Shown: piece by piece, positions 1 through 13,253 of the stretch | Layout of the letters: every line of letters begins with the position of its first letter | Numbering within the stretch: the stretch's first letter is position 1 | Assembly (NCBI GenBank): GCA_945643635.1 | Contig: CALZFC010000251.1 | Coordinates: forward strand, 3,785,001-3,849,000 | Reading direction: 5' to 3' | Length of the DNA stretch: 64,000 nt | From: Allodiplogaster sudhausi | Taxonomy: Eukaryota > Nematoda > Chromadorea > Rhabditida > Diplogasteridae | Position numbers and translations under genes: made by a program | The notes under the pieces: generated by a model | Seen by the model: the letters and a program-made list of their open reading frames with translations, nothing else | Databases searched by the model: none | What the model was told of the DNA's origin: nothing

Positions 1-296
1 TGATGTGTGAGAGATATGGCTAAACAGAGATGATGGATGAGACTGGTGAGCACGAAGAAACTATTTGAAAAAGGCATGCCGCTATTCCTGTGTGAGGGCT
101 AACTGAGAAAGAGAGGCGGAGAGACAGAAAGAACGATATTGGTAAAGAGAAAAAAAATAGAGAGGAAGAGAGACCGAGAGAGAGAGAGAAAGGGAGAGAA
201 TGCAGGGAACATTTTAAAAGGTAGAGCGAGCTCATTGAGGATGCCGATAGGCCGATAGAGTGTAGAGTGGATTGGGAGAGAGAATGGGGAAAAGAA

Positions 297-343
<47 letters not shown>

Positions 344-483
344 GCGAGGGAGAGAGCGATCTGGTGGCGTGTTTGTATCAGATAATGAAGGTGAGGAGAG
401 CGAAGGCGTTGTTTCGGTGAATTTCTTCTTTTTTTGGGTCTCACCTGTTTGTGAGTTGCGCTAGCGGATGACTTTGAACTATT

Positions 484-518
<35 letters not shown>

Positions 519-1316
519 GAGAGAGAGAGAGTGAGACTGAAAGAGAGAAAGCGAGCGAAAGAGAGTGGAAGCGAGACATAATGAAATAGAAAGGGTGTAA
601 GAAAAATAACTATGTACATATACTATGTATGTATATATAATTTCCTATGTGCATCCTTGGAACATACTCTTTCTTTTTATTCCCTATGATCGTCAAGTAC
701 AATCAACACAAGATTCGTTCCCTGCCATTCAAGCGCATGTACATGTCAAAACTGCCGGGTCATTTTCATCCGCTTTTTTGATGACAATGAGATGAGAATT
801 TGAACTGGTAGACCTTTACATATGTATATTCCGAAATGATATTTTCAATTTTAATTCCTGAAATTAAAAGATGAATGTCTTTAAACTCAGATTAAGTCAA
901 ATTCTTTGTGAAAGGGCCGAGTGGACACATACTACTTCTCAATTCTTTTATGTCAATGCCCTTGAAGCGGTCGTCTTTTCTGCATCTCTCCTTCTCTCTC
1001 TCTTAAAGCTCTTCTCTCTCTCTCTTTCTCTCCATATCTCTCTCAATCGCTTGTTCTATTTCTCTCTCTCTCTCCCTCTCTCTAGTTATCTATCTCTCTC
1101 GCACTTTCTCCCTCTTCTTCTCCATCTCTTACCCCTTCTATCTCTCTCCTTGTCCATTCTGTCAATCATCTTCGCACCTTTCCGCTTACATCTTATTCCT
1201 CGTTTTACTTTTTGCTTCGTTTTCGTTAAGCTCACGCTCAGAATTAGTTCTGGTCACTTCTTTTTCTTCTTCTTCTGATTTGTCTTTCTCTTTTCTTTCA
1301 TTTCTCTGGCATGTCT

Positions 1317-1355
<39 letters not shown>

Positions 1356-1843
1356 CTACTTTCTCTCTCTCTACTTTCTCGTTCTCTCTCTCTCTCCCTC
1401 TCTCGCTCTCTCTTACTATTTCTCTCTACCCTCGCTCTTTCTCTCTCTCTCCCCCTCTCTCTCCTCTATGCTTCTCCTAGTTGTCCTTCTCATGTCCTTT
1501 ATCTCAGGTGCTTTTTGCTGCCCACTCTCGACTCTTGTCACATTCTGTCAGCATGAATTGTCGGCAAGGGACATCTCCAAGAGACGAAATTAACTGCCAC
1601 CCGTGCTTTCTTTCTATCTCTGCCATTCTCTATCTCTCTCTCTCTCTCTCTCGCTCGCTCTCTCTCTCTCTCTCTCTCGTTTTCACCTTCTATCTTCCCC
1701 CTCTTCATGCCATACCGAAGGCCGATTCTCTTCTTACCTCTGTCTTTCTCGGCGACAATGAACAGAAGCGGATTAGAGTGAGAGGCGCCTAAATGGGTTC
1801 GCTGCGCTACAGGAGTGGCGCAATTTACTTGTTTTACTGGTGT

Positions 1844-1898
<55 letters not shown>

Positions 1899-2134
1899 AG
1901 AGAGAAGAACAGACTGGGGGTAGTTTAAACTCTGAGATAATTTGTAAGTGTTTGGAAAAAAAACATGTCAAGCAAGGCATGCTTGAAGGCAAGATGATGA
2001 ATTTCAAGAGGCCGCCGAGAAAGCACGAAAAGCATGGGAGAGGGAGGTAAGTAGCGAGAGATAGATAGATAGAGAGAGAGAGAGTAGGGAAAAGAAAGGT
2101 AAAGGGCGAGAGAGCAGTTACGAGAGGAGGGTGG

Positions 2135-2184
<50 letters not shown>

Positions 2185-2497
2185 AGTGAGGAGTAATATG
2201 ACAATGATCATTGAGTTGCGAATGCGCAGTGTGGCGTATTCTGGAAGGTTTTAACTCGGTCCTCTGAGTTTTGCTTATTGCTGTGCTGACCTTTTTGTTC
2301 TGCTTTAGAGCAAGGTAACGAGATAAAGAGGGAGAGAAAGGAAGAGAGATACGGAAAGAAATAGAGAGAGAGAGAAAGCAAGAGAGAGAACGAGAAGGAG
2401 AAAGAGAGAGAGAGAGAAAGAGGGAGAAATATAGATGAGGAGAGTGAGATACGGTGAGAGAGGGATTTATATAGAGAATCAGAGCGAGAGCCAGATT

Positions 2498-2542
<45 letters not shown>

Positions 2543-2910
2543 GTTTCGCTCACAGCCTCTCTTTCCCTCTCTCTATCTCTCTCTCTTTCTTTCTCTCCTC
2601 TCTCTCTTTCTCTCTGCCTCTCACCCTGAAATTCTACAGGGTTCTCATTCATCGCTCCTTGCTTACTCCATTTTGTGGTCACTGTAAAATTGCCCACCGA
2701 AGTGGTTGCCAAGCGTGAATAGGAAAGGAAGTGTTGGTACCGAGGAAAATCACACTATTTGGGATAGAAAAAGGAGCATGCGAAAAGAGTTAGTGAGAGA
2801 GAGAGCTAGAGAGAGAGAGAAATGTGGAGAGAGGGAGAGATAGAGAGAGAGAGGAAGAGAGAGAGGGAGATAGAGAGAGAGAGAGCAAGAGAGATTTAGA
2901 GGGCGTGAGT
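1..2910. repeat. Dense (GA)n/(CT)n low-complexity block, no gene
   Basis: Nearly 3 kb is dominated by imperfect GA or CT tracts whose strand polarity flips several times: GA-rich to about 580, CT-rich from 970 to 1700, GA-rich from 1845 to 2420, CT-rich near 2500-2620, GA-rich again to about 2900. The long open frames here are only Ser/Leu or Arg/Glu strings from the dinucleotide repeat. I see no splice-supported exon. Confidence 0.8.
1845..1894 (+). repeat. (GA)25 microsatellite
   Basis: About 50 bases of uninterrupted GA, the longest perfect dinucleotide run in the first 3 kb. Other near-perfect runs are at 1319-1352 (CT), 2141-2180 (GA), 2502-2539 (CT), 4127-4161 (CT) and 6753-6785 (CT). 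Confidence 0.95.
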
Positions 2911-4104
2911 GCTAGATTGGTATGTCGTCGGTCAGCAAGACGGTGGTAATAGACCAGAAATCTAGTCTTGTCGGCAGCACAATAAAGTGGCCTTCATTGC
3001 TCCTTTAAATAATGGAACAACTAGTTTATAATGGCAGCGAAGTCAATTCTAAACTCCAGAATTGTATGCTGAAATTCTTGAAAGAAAGGCATAAGTAAGA
3101 ACGTGCTCTAGCGCTAATTGCGAACTGTGCAGCATTCAGCGGCAGCGCGAGCTTTTCACGAAATTCAAATCGTCCGAGCTTTCGTTGAATTTTTTCTCGT
3201 TTGACTTTCATTTCCCTTGTTTTCATTGATATTTTCGAACTCGCTTTAGTCTGTGAACGTTTAATCAGAAATAAAACTCGTTCGGGATGCAGTGAACGAG
3301 TTAATTTCGTCGTGATTTGCTGTTCCTGACAGCTTTCTATGAAAAAAGCAAGTCGAAGCGAATTGCTTCGTCGAGTCATGTGTTCGATGAATCCAATGGT
3401 GTTATCTGATTTCTGTTGTGTTGTTCGGTTTCTTCGAGGCTTTTTAAAGCGCTTAAAGTTTAATTGAGTTTCGGATTTCCGAGCTTGATGGACAAATGTT
3501 CCTGGCCAAACTTTCTTCTCAATTCTTGTCATTTCGCTTGTTGCGCAATTGAACTCTCACTAGTTTGCGTCGCTTAATTTCAATTAAGCACTTTAATGAA
3601 GAAAGCCAAGAAGGCCAGTATTTTTTTGAAACTTATAATTTAAAGGAAATCTTGTTGAAATTATATTCTTGAACTATTTTAGCGGACTGAAATTGTCTTG
3701 AGTTCTTCCATACTTTTCTTGCCGTTCGTGGAGGCTAAGGGGTATCCTTCCTTTGAATTTCTCTTGTTCTCTTTTTTTTCTGCCGTTTCTCGCAGCCAGC
3801 TTTTGCTTGTGAGATGAAAGATGGATATGCTGAGCGGACTTGTCGGCAAGCGGGCTATACTTACTCGTAGCACACATTGACCCAGTCAATCTTCTCTGAC
3901 TGCTCTCTCTCTCTCTCTTTCTTTGTCTATCTCTTCATATCTGTGTCGCCCACTCTCACTTCCCTTCCTTCCTGTTGGCTGTGGATAGAGATAAGAAAGC
4001 GCGGCCAGCTGGTCTAAAACGGCTAAGCGCGATCATTTTGATTGGCTATGCTTTCATTCACACCAGTACGTCCGCTGTGTCTTTATCCGCTATTTTTCTC
4101 TCTG

Positions 4105-4167
<63 letters not shown>

Positions 4168-4780
4168 ACAAGGCTGGAGAAAGTGGCGCAAGTTATATCT
4201 GCGCATCCCCCACGGACTTTTCTTTCTTTCTCTGTATTCTCCTACTTCATCACTCTCTATGCTGTCCTTTTTCCTTTCTGCCTAGCATTTACTCGCACCT
4301 TTCACGCCTTTTATGACCTTCACTTTGTTCCGCAAGCGCTCATTCTCACGGCTAACCCCTTTTAAATTAACAAACATTACCAGGCCTTAAAAACGTCTAG
4401 AAAGTTACCTATTTTCAACTTCATACGGCTTCTTCCAAAAAATGTTCTTTTTTTTCTTCCAAAAATGCCCATTCCATGAACTGCTAATTTATTGGAAGGA
4501 ATGGATTTTTTTGCTTGGCGTTTCCTTTTTTCCTTTAAATGGTATTCTACCCGCTAGTTTAGCTTCGACCAAAGTTTTCTTATAGACTTCGATCACGAAC
4601 AGGATGATTTGTCTCGGGTTTCCCATGAATAGTGCTGTTTAATTTAAAGGTCTACTGAGCCTAACCTCATTCTTTATTTTTCTATTACTTTTGTCCTTTA
4701 GTGTTGTTGTCACAATCAGCGGAACAAAGTACTGTCGATTTGAGAGACCCACCCTGATTTTGTGGAGTGACATTTAGGTA
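2911..4780. other. Intergenic, no supported gene
   Basis: AT-moderate sequence with CT tracts near 3900-4160. An uninterrupted minus-strand frame of 168 codons (3026-3532) has no recognisable domain, splice partner or family. I see nothing else. Confidence 0.5.
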
Positions 4781-4788
4781 GTAACAGC

Positions 4789-5133
4789 CAGGGATGATCA
4801 AAGCGGGCCGAGCCCGGGCCGGGCCCTAGGCCCGGCCCGGCCCGTTGCTAATTTGGCGCGCCCGGGCCCGGCCCGGGCCGAGATTTTGAAGGTAGGGCCC
4901 GGCCCGGCCCGGCCCGCTTACCCCCAGGGCCCGGCCCGGCCCGCATACCCCACGGGCCGGGCCGGGCCCGTTTTAACATAGGCCCGGCCCGGCCCGTTGC
5001 CAATTTGGCGGGCCCGGGCCCGGCCCGGGCCGAGATTTTGAAAATAGGGCCCGGCCCGCTTACCCCCAGGGCCCGGCCCGGCCCGGCCCGCGGGACAGCG
5101 GGCCTGGCCCGGGCCTGGTTTTGATCATCCCTG
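4789..5133. mobile_element. hAT-type MITE with GC-rich core
   Basis: The element is 345 bp. Its termini are inverted: CAGGGATGATCAAA on the left and the complement, TTTGATCATCCCTG, on the right. It is flanked on both sides by the identical 8-mer GTAACAGC (4781-4788 and 5134-5141). An 8-bp target duplication and a CAGGG terminus are hallmarks of the hAT superfamily. The core is a tandemly repeated, almost wholly G+C sequence built from GGGCCCGGCCCG words, with two AT-containing spacers (GTTGC-AATTTGGCG and CGAGATTTTGAA) repeated about 180 bp apart. There is no transposase, so it is non-autonomous. Confidence 0.93.
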
Positions 5134-5249
5134 GTAACAGCTAACCAACCCTGGTTCCCTGGCCCAATACCTCCTTCCCCTCACTGATCTTCTTGGTACT
5201 CAGCAGTGGCTTTCATTCCCTGGTCACAAAGATTTTTTTTTATCACGCA

Positions 5250-5420
5250 GTCCTGAAATAGTGTCTGCTTCGGGACTTGATCGGGGGGTTACAAACGGCC
5301 AAACCACCAACCCGGAGGAAAGGGGGTTACAAAGTGAAGTACTGTTTTAGAAAATTGTTCCGGGCCTTCAGCCCGGTGGGTTACAACGCTGTCATGGGTC
5401 AGAACTATTTCAGCATGGTG
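5250..5420. mobile_element. Small TIR element (MITE), copy 1
   Basis: The ends carry inverted CTGAAATAG / CTATTTCAG and are flanked by TCACGCA on both sides (5243-5249 and 5421-5427), a probable 7-8 bp target duplication. The interior has three spaced copies of the word GGGGTTACAA. A second copy with the same ends and the same three words lies at 23419-23579, which proves a dispersed family. Confidence 0.8.
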
Positions 5421-5850
5421 TCACGCAAAATTTTCTGATGATGACTAACGACAAGTGATCAGCACAACCATTGAAACTATATCGTCGAAGCATTTGCTCT
5501 TCTCAGATTTTCAGTACTATTCAACATATTTTTTTCTACCGTATCCCTGTCTATCATTTTCGTTCCATAATCATTTCTTTACGTTCAGTACGGCGTATTC
5601 ATCATTTCACGAGACTGCGATACTTTATTTATTTATCTATCTAGTTATTTATTTATTTATTCTTGCTTCCCACTTTTTTCAGCAAAGGACTGACCATGCA
5701 CCGGCACAATTCTTTTGTCGCTTTTATCCGCTTGCTGTATACCCCAATTCCGTATATGTTTCCTTTCCGCTCGGTTTCCAGAACAAAATCCCGTTTCGTG
5801 TTGTGCTACCGTACCCTCACTGATACCGTAACCTTATCTCTTCCGTTCAG

Positions 5851-6033
5851 GACCTCGACTCTTTTCCACTCGAGAGACCGGCTCCTCTGTCCTCGTGATG
5901 CGTCAGTACACGAGCGAGTACCGGCCGGGCGCACTCGACTCCTCCGAGCTCGACCCTTGCATCGCGGCCGAGACGAGACTCAAGAAGAGCGTCATGTCCA
6001 CCAAGTTGGTGCTGGGGGGGGGAATGGATGGGG
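5851..6033 (+). CDS. Possible orphan coding exon
   Basis: An acceptor-like CTTCCGTTCAG is followed by an open frame with balanced codon use (includes MRQYTSEYRPGALDSSELD, then CIAAETRLKKSVMSTKL) ending at a good donor, GGG|GTGAGT. I found no partner exon in matching phase upstream or downstream, and the protein is not recognised. It could be a real exon of an undetected gene or a GC-rich chance frame. Confidence 0.25.
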
Positions 6034-6749
6034 TGAGTTCATCTGGGGGTGGGCTCATCTGGGGGTGGGGCGAGCGAGGAAAAGGGTAGTCCGAGGGCCC
6101 CACAAAAGTGGGCGAGTAAGACCTCCTAGAGCCTCGAAAAGTAGCATGTGGAACCTGAAGCGTGCAAGGAACACCAGCAATGACATATTAACACTGCTTT
6201 CATGGTTAAATTAGCTCCTTAAAAATTGAGACGTCTCAAAGAAGTCTCAAATTTATTTTTAAACTTTTATTTAGGGTGTCAAGAATATCAGCACATGGAG
6301 AAGTAGAGTGAATCAGTAAATGGATTTAGATTTATCTTCTTCCCTACTGCTCCCTGTATTTGTCTGGCAGCTTTCTTTTCCGCACGAATCCGCATTAGTG
6401 GAGAAAGTGTTGTTCCTCTTTCCTGTATTAGAATTGTTTTTTCCAAGTATTCCCCAAAATCTGAGCGGATTTTCAAGGAAGACCAAAAACTTGGTTTTTA
6501 TGTCATAATTACTGTACTTTTTTCACTGCCCTCAGTTAGTTTGTGAATTAATGCTGCATTAAAATGGGTTTTATCACCGAGTGTATGTTCTTTGTTTTAT
6601 TAAATTTTCAGGATGAACACTTCTGAATGGATGTACCGAATTTATATTTTTGTTTCTATCTAGTCTTGACGCAAGGCTGTTATTGTCTGAAATTCTGGGT
6701 GGCCGGGCAAATTATCTGGTGGTAATTTCGCTGTGTTCTTTCGTTTATG

Positions 6750-6788
<39 letters not shown>

Positions 6789-7580
6789 TCTCTGTCTGTC
6801 TTTATCTCTCTACTCTCCCACTCTCGCTGCCTATGAAGAGTTTATGGCCAACGGATACGAGGCTTATTTGGTGAAAGCTTGTGCATTCGTGGTGGGTCGA
6901 GTCGGCACTGTGAGAGAGAGAGAGAGACATAGAGGTATAAGAGGAAGAGAGAGAGCGAGAGTGAAAGAGAGGGGGAGAGAGAGGAAAAATAAGGAAGCAT
7001 TCGAAAACACTAGAATAATGCTGCAAGAAGAAAACAAAAATAGGCTGAAAAGTAGGAAATTGGCGAAGTTGAAGGAGGTATACAAGATCATTGACGCATA
7101 TGAGATGCTTGCGGTTGGAAGCAAAAGCATATATGGAGTGAGAGAGAGAGAGAGAACGGGAAGTGAGAGAAAGAGAGAGAGAGAGGCAGATAGGGGAAAA
7201 GAGAGAGAACGGGAAGAGAGAGTGAGAGAGAGAGAGAGGGGAGGGAGGGAGAGAGTGCGCTAGGATATGATGGGCGAGCTTCAACCCTGTCTGAATGGCC
7301 TGGCTTGCAGAGAAAATAGGAAGTAAAAGAAAGAGAAGAACGGAAGAGAGTAAATAGAGAGAGAGAGAAAGGTAGAGAGAGAACGTAAGAGGGAAACAAA
7401 GAGAGAGGGAGAAAGAGATGAATGTGAGAGAGATAGGGGAGTGAGAGAGAAGGCACAAGATAAGAGTAAAGTTAGGGATAGAAAGACTCCTTTGGAGCCA
7501 GCACGGCTTCCTCCCTCCTCTCCCTCACTAACCCACCTCCATCTTTTACTTTACTTTCTCTCTCTCTCTCTCCCTCTATT

Positions 7581-7618
<38 letters not shown>

Positions 7619-7625
7619 TATTTCA

Positions 7626-7660
<35 letters not shown>

Positions 7661-7852
7661 CCTCTCGCATTGCTTCAAGCAGAGTTCAGGCTTTCCAGGC
7701 ACTAATTGCACTTACATTAGAGAAGGTGAACAGTCCGTGCTTTAGCTTTCTAGGCAATTTTTTTGTGATATTTCCTAATCGCGCTTCACTTTCCGTGATT
7801 TCCTAATGTTATCCGTATTTCCGTTATTATCCTAATCCATCTCACCCCAGCA
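6034..7852. other. Intergenic, CT/GA tracts
   Basis: Mostly simple sequence with a polarity switch: CT at 6753-6820, GA at 6910-7440, CT at 7555-7665. A plus-strand open frame at 6733-7263 includes a short stretch of ordinary composition (7000-7130, Lys/Glu rich) between Arg/Glu repeats. It lacks any splice or domain support. Confidence 0.5.
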
Positions 7853-10800
7853 ATGGCTGCCTACAGCCACCAGCTAGACCAGCAGGAGTGCGTGCACTAC
7901 GAATTGGGGTATAGTAGCTGGTCACTTTTACTATTTAGATAATTAGAAATAGATAATTAGAAATATCGGTTTTCTTTTTATAATTATGAGAACAATGCAT
8001 TATTTTTATATTTAATATGGGTCATAAAAAAGCTGCTAACAATAAGTCTACGTCAGTGTGGTAATTTCGAAAAAAAAAACAGCAAAATATTTAGTTAGGA
8101 TAAAAGGAGAATAATGACTTTAATGTAATTAATGCTTAATTTACTTACAAAAAGAAATAAGTATTCTTATTCTTCAAAAAAAAACTTTTCAGTTGCGAAA
8201 TAAATAAAAGTAGGGAAAATGTGTATTTTATTCAGAAAGAAGCGCACTCTGTGCTTGGCTGTCGTGCTTGCCTTTCTTCTGATTGCTGCCGCGCTTTTCC
8301 TCGTTTATCTCATCGCATCGCCCCCGAGCGATAGGTTACTTTTATTTGTTTTTTTAAATAACTATTTTACTTTTTATTTACTTATTAATTATTTTTTAAT
8401 GTAAAGGATTTTACTTTTCGTGATAAGTATTTTATTATGTATTACTATTTTTCGTTAAATAAAGTTTCCCGGTTATTTATTTATTTTATTATACTTTAAA
8501 GTGCGACACGTATGAGTTTTTTACTGATATAAGTATTTTATTATGACTAATATTTGTTGAAAATTTTTTAAAAGGTATTTTTTAACGGATAATTTTCATA
8601 AATCGGATGATCATAGAACACTCTCACCTGATGTGGACGGAGACGATGTGGAGTACGAAGATCTCGAGCATGGACTGGGGCAGGCAGAGAGAGCACAGAG
8701 AAAAGAAGAAGAAGAGAGACTCGAGGGAGCGAGAGGAGCAGAGAAGCCAGAGAAGAAGGGTGGGCCAGGTGAGAAGGGGATGGATATCTGGTATTCCTAC
8801 CAGAGGCAGTGGGTATGATTGAGTGGATTGCCGTGATTCGAGTGGCTAGTTTCTTTCATAACTGCTGACTTGAGAAGAGATGTTTTAAATCTCATTTATT
8901 GATACTAACAATCAGGTCACAGTTTTGTAATGGCTATGATTCACACATGCTTCTAGATATTCCTTGTGGCAAAATGAAAGTAGACATTAGCAGAATTTTT
9001 TTAAATGGAGGTTGATGGAAATTTTTTTTTCTTCTTATTTAGTATAGCTTCTTTCAGAAAATAAAAATTAAAACAACAATTAAATATTGATAGTATTAAA
9101 AAAAAGAACAAAAACAAGAATAAGTTGTCATTTTCAGTGCGAGAGCGAGTGATCACATCGAAGGAAAGACCGGCTCCCATTCTTGCTGGAGTCGTGGTAC
9201 GTATTTCATTGTATACGCTTTATTGGCTTAAATATTTCTCTCACCAATTATTTGTCTTAACGATTCAGAAATTTTTTAGTAAAACAAATTCTCAAAATTT
9301 TGTGACAGGTGGTTTGGCCCCGTGTAAACTAATCTTTATCTCACATGAATTTTTGAGTTTGCTAACACTCTTCTGTATGATCCTAATTATAAGAAAACGT
9401 TTCTGTGGATATAAAAAATGCTTTCGATCTTGTTTCGTTTTCGGATATTTCATTTACCCCCGGGTTTAAGGTGACTTTGTGGAAAAGTTTTCTAAACACA
9501 AAAAAATACCTGATTTGTTATTCGAATTTTTTTTATGTACCTCTAAAATTCAATAGTGTCTCGAGATTTGATTTCATCACTAAAACGAAAAGCTGGGGCG
9601 TAAAATAACTTTGTGAAGCTTTTTACCTCATTTCAATCCAAACTGAAAGTTGTTTTCCCATTTCTATTTTCAGGTTTAAATGTTTTTTTTCGCAAATTCG
9701 TGGGCCATGTGTTGCTCTTTTTTTTAAAGGAATTAATAAAACAACAACAATTGTGTTATAATTGTTTCCAGGGTAGTAAAAGTATGGATTTAATATGAAA
9801 GCGAGAGAGGAATGACATAGCCAGCAATCCCTTCAGCCTGTAAACGTTGCTCCTATTCTTTTGAGAGGGCGACCCTCTCCGGATAATGCAGTAAGCTTCT
9901 GTGTTTGTTCTTCGTGTATTAGAGTGTTATTTTAGTGTGTGTTTTTGGTGTGCGTGCAGAGTGAAGTTTGTATATATTATTTTCTATATCTATATATTTT
10001 TTAAAGTTTCTAACAAAATTTCTGTAGGTTGCTTTTCTTCTTCTCTCTCTCTCACTCTCTCTCTCTCACTCTCTCTCTCTCTCTCTGACTCTGTTCATCT
10101 CACCCTATTTTCTCTTTTCCTTTTTTTAATATAGCGAAATAAAAACGTAACTGGATATTATTTATTTGCGTTCGCTACATTTCCAAACTCCTCGCTTATG
10201 CGCGAACTTTACCCTTTTGAATAGCAAATCCAAAGTCTTAAGCGTGACGATTCTGTCTTCCTGACCTTTAAAACTCTCCTCACCCTGAGAAGTTTTCAAG
10301 CCGAATGCCGGCATTCTTAAGGAAAGCCCCGTTGCGCCATATAAAAAGCGCTTTATATGCTGCCTTTTCATGAATCTTTTTTTTGTTGCCATTTTTGCCT
10401 TTTCGCACAACGCTACCATAACCTGAGCAATTCATATTCCTTTTTTCTTTTTTTTTCTTTAGATTTGCTTTAGTGCAGTTGCCAAGGACTTTGATGTTCC
10501 AAATACGAAATTTTGTCCGTTATGTCCAGTCACTTGCACGGTTTAATAATTCCAAATGTAGTTCCTCTAGAATAAGTGAAATGAGGCATGTCTCCTATGA
10601 AGAAATTAACTAGAAGCACGCATAGAATGGGTTTAATGAACCCTCTCTAATGTGTACTCAGAGATTAGAGAGTGAACGTTCGAAAGTGTACTTTTATTTT
10701 TTAGGCCCCTAGGGCACATTGGGAAAAGAGTTAGCAGTGTGTTCTTTATGGGAGTGAGGGTGGAATATGGTATTTGTTTTTATTTGTACTTAATTAATTT

Positions 10801-11254
10801 GATTTTCTTTTTGCAGCGACTACCTGTTAACGATGGCAGACACGAAGAGATGGAAGAGATGGTTAGATTAAAATTTTTCTTGAATTTATCTTTTCAGGCA
10901 GAAACGTAAATATAACCGATTATTTTACAGTGTAACTTAAAATTTGTTTGTATTCTGTATTACTTTGTATTTTAGTAAATGGAAAGGGATCCCAATGTCT
11001 TATTTTGACTTGTTTCTTTTCTTTTAAATATTTTTTATTGATAAGACATTTTATTGTATGCTAGTATTAAGAATTTGAATGCCAAAGATGTATGCAAATG
11101 GTATTGAACGTTTAGGTGAAAGTTGCTCCAACCGCTGGCCATCCTCGAGTGGAGGTAACGCAAGCTCCGCCCATCCGTCCACCTATTAAGGGACCGCGTC
11201 CGATCGTCATTCCTGCAACAAAGTAAGTGTGACTTTGTTTCATTCAATTTTATA

Positions 11255-11300
<46 letters not shown>

Positions 11301-13222
11301 TTTGTAGTGTTTTTTAATAAAGAAAATATATTTATTTATGTATTTTGTTTAAATATAAATTAAAAAAAATGTATCGCAGTTGCGATTTTGTTTAAAAGCG
11401 CGGGAAATCAAACACGAATTTAGGCCTACAACCACTTCGACGACAACGAGCACAAGCACAACGACAACCACTTCGACCACGACCACAACCACAACCACAA
11501 CCACGCCGGCGCCCACCACGACAACCTCGAGTACGGTATTTCTGCCAGTGATCGTCCCAGCACCGCCTTCCATCAGCACTGACATCACGCCACCGACAAC
11601 TACGCTGTACAAGCCATACGTGAGAAAGAGCGAGGAAGCGAAGAAGGTGAGGTGTTGAGCGCATATTTATTCTTTTTTTATTTTGAAGAAAAACAAATTG
11701 ATTATCTTTTTTCCGAGATTTCTATTGATGGATTTGCCTAGAAAGGTTCATTTAGTCATCGAGACCACTTGACCTCATAAAACAGTAAGAATTTAAACTT
11801 GATGATTTAAGAGTTAAATTTAAAGTGATGATTAAATGAAAAATATTTTCTAATTTACTCTTTTAATGTTTGCTAATTTCCGCCTCATTTCAAGGACTGC
11901 TCCGAACACCGCGAAGATGAGCTCGGCTCTGGAGTCTACCGCCTCGCACCAGAAGGGGATAACAATGCATTCGAGGCATTCTGCGACATGGTCACCACGG
12001 GAGGCGGGTGGACCGTGATACAGAGGTGAGGGAGGAGAGAGAGAGAGAAAGAGAACGGAGAAAGATAGAGATAGGGGAGAGAAAGAGGGAGAGAGAAAGA
12101 GAGAGAGAGAGGAAGAGGGGGGAAGAGAAAGAAAGACGAGGAAAAAGGTTGCAGTTATTAGCAAAATGATTAGAAGACTGCCAATGAAATCGTTGTAGTT
12201 CAAAAGAGCTCTAAGTTTTTGTGTGAATTTGTAATTTATTATTATTAAATAAGGTTTTTTTTAATCGTCATCTTATCTCTTTCCTAAATACTACGATTTG
12301 AGACGCACCGACAACGACGAGCCTTTCTACAATCGGACGTGGGAGGAGTATGCAGAAGGCTTTGGCCATCTGGACAAGTCGCACTGGCTCGGACTGGAGA
12401 AGGTCGCCAGGATTACTGGCGTCGAAGCGGGGCTGCAGTGGACACTCAGGTGGGAGGGGACTAGGAAGCGCAGAGAGAGAGAGAGGAGAGAGAGAGAGAG
12501 TCAGAGAGAGAGAGCGAGAGGAAGAGAGAGAGGGAGAGCGAGAGAGAATCAGAGAGAGAGAGAGAAGGGAGAGAGAGTCAGAGAGAGAGTCAGAGCGAGT
12601 GAGAGAAAAATTAGAGAGAGAGACACACACATATTATGTTTATTAATTATTTGTATATGCTTTTCTACATATCTTACTAACAGACACTTTGGGATCATCT
12701 GTGAAAATATTTACGTAGCAGAACATATTTAAAAGAGGAAAAGTCGGAATCACATTGCTTTGGAAAAGATTTATTCTATTTTATGCAATTGGTTTTTTTA
12801 AACCATCAAAAATATGTATTAAAATATGTAGTTCATTTGAGATGTTTTAAGAGGTTTATTTAAATGTTGATAATTTGAGAATCGAGCTTCTGGGCGACTT
12901 TTGCACCAACTCTTCAAGCTGCTCCCAGCAACCGGACGGCTTTTGGTGGGGCGAGTGGGACTTTGGAGTACGGTGGTTCTTTTCTTGCAAAAGGCCATTT
13001 CAGAGTTTTCATTGAGCATTTTAAGGTCATTCTTATTATGATTCCTGACGGTATTTTATGGACTTCATTTATTTTTTAACACTATTTATTAGTCCATCTT
13101 CGTATTTTCATTAACTTTTTCTTGAATCGCTTTCTCCAAATGTGCTCTCTCTCTCTCTGTGTCTCTCCCTCTAGCTGCTCTCTGTAACCCTCTCTCTCTC
13201 TCTCTACTGCTCTCTCCAACTC

Positions 13223-13253
<31 letters not shown>

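Noticed and set aside
2497..2712. Open frames of Arg/Glu or Ser/Leu repeats (also at 267, 1834, 6802, 19853, 28009, 29341 and 61402)
   Set aside because: Pure products of GA/CT microsatellites with no splice or domain support.
3026..3532. 168-codon minus-strand open frame
   Set aside because: No family resemblance, no splice sites and no neighbouring exons; probably chance in stop-poor sequence.
4789..5133. GC-rich block as a CpG island, rDNA piece or contaminant
   Set aside because: hAT-type ends and an exact 8-bp target duplication identify it as a MITE.
6733..7263. 176-codon plus-strand open frame with a Lys/Glu-rich middle
   Set aside because: Both flanks are microsatellite, and neither the middle part nor the 5' part could be linked to a gene. 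Kept only as a note.
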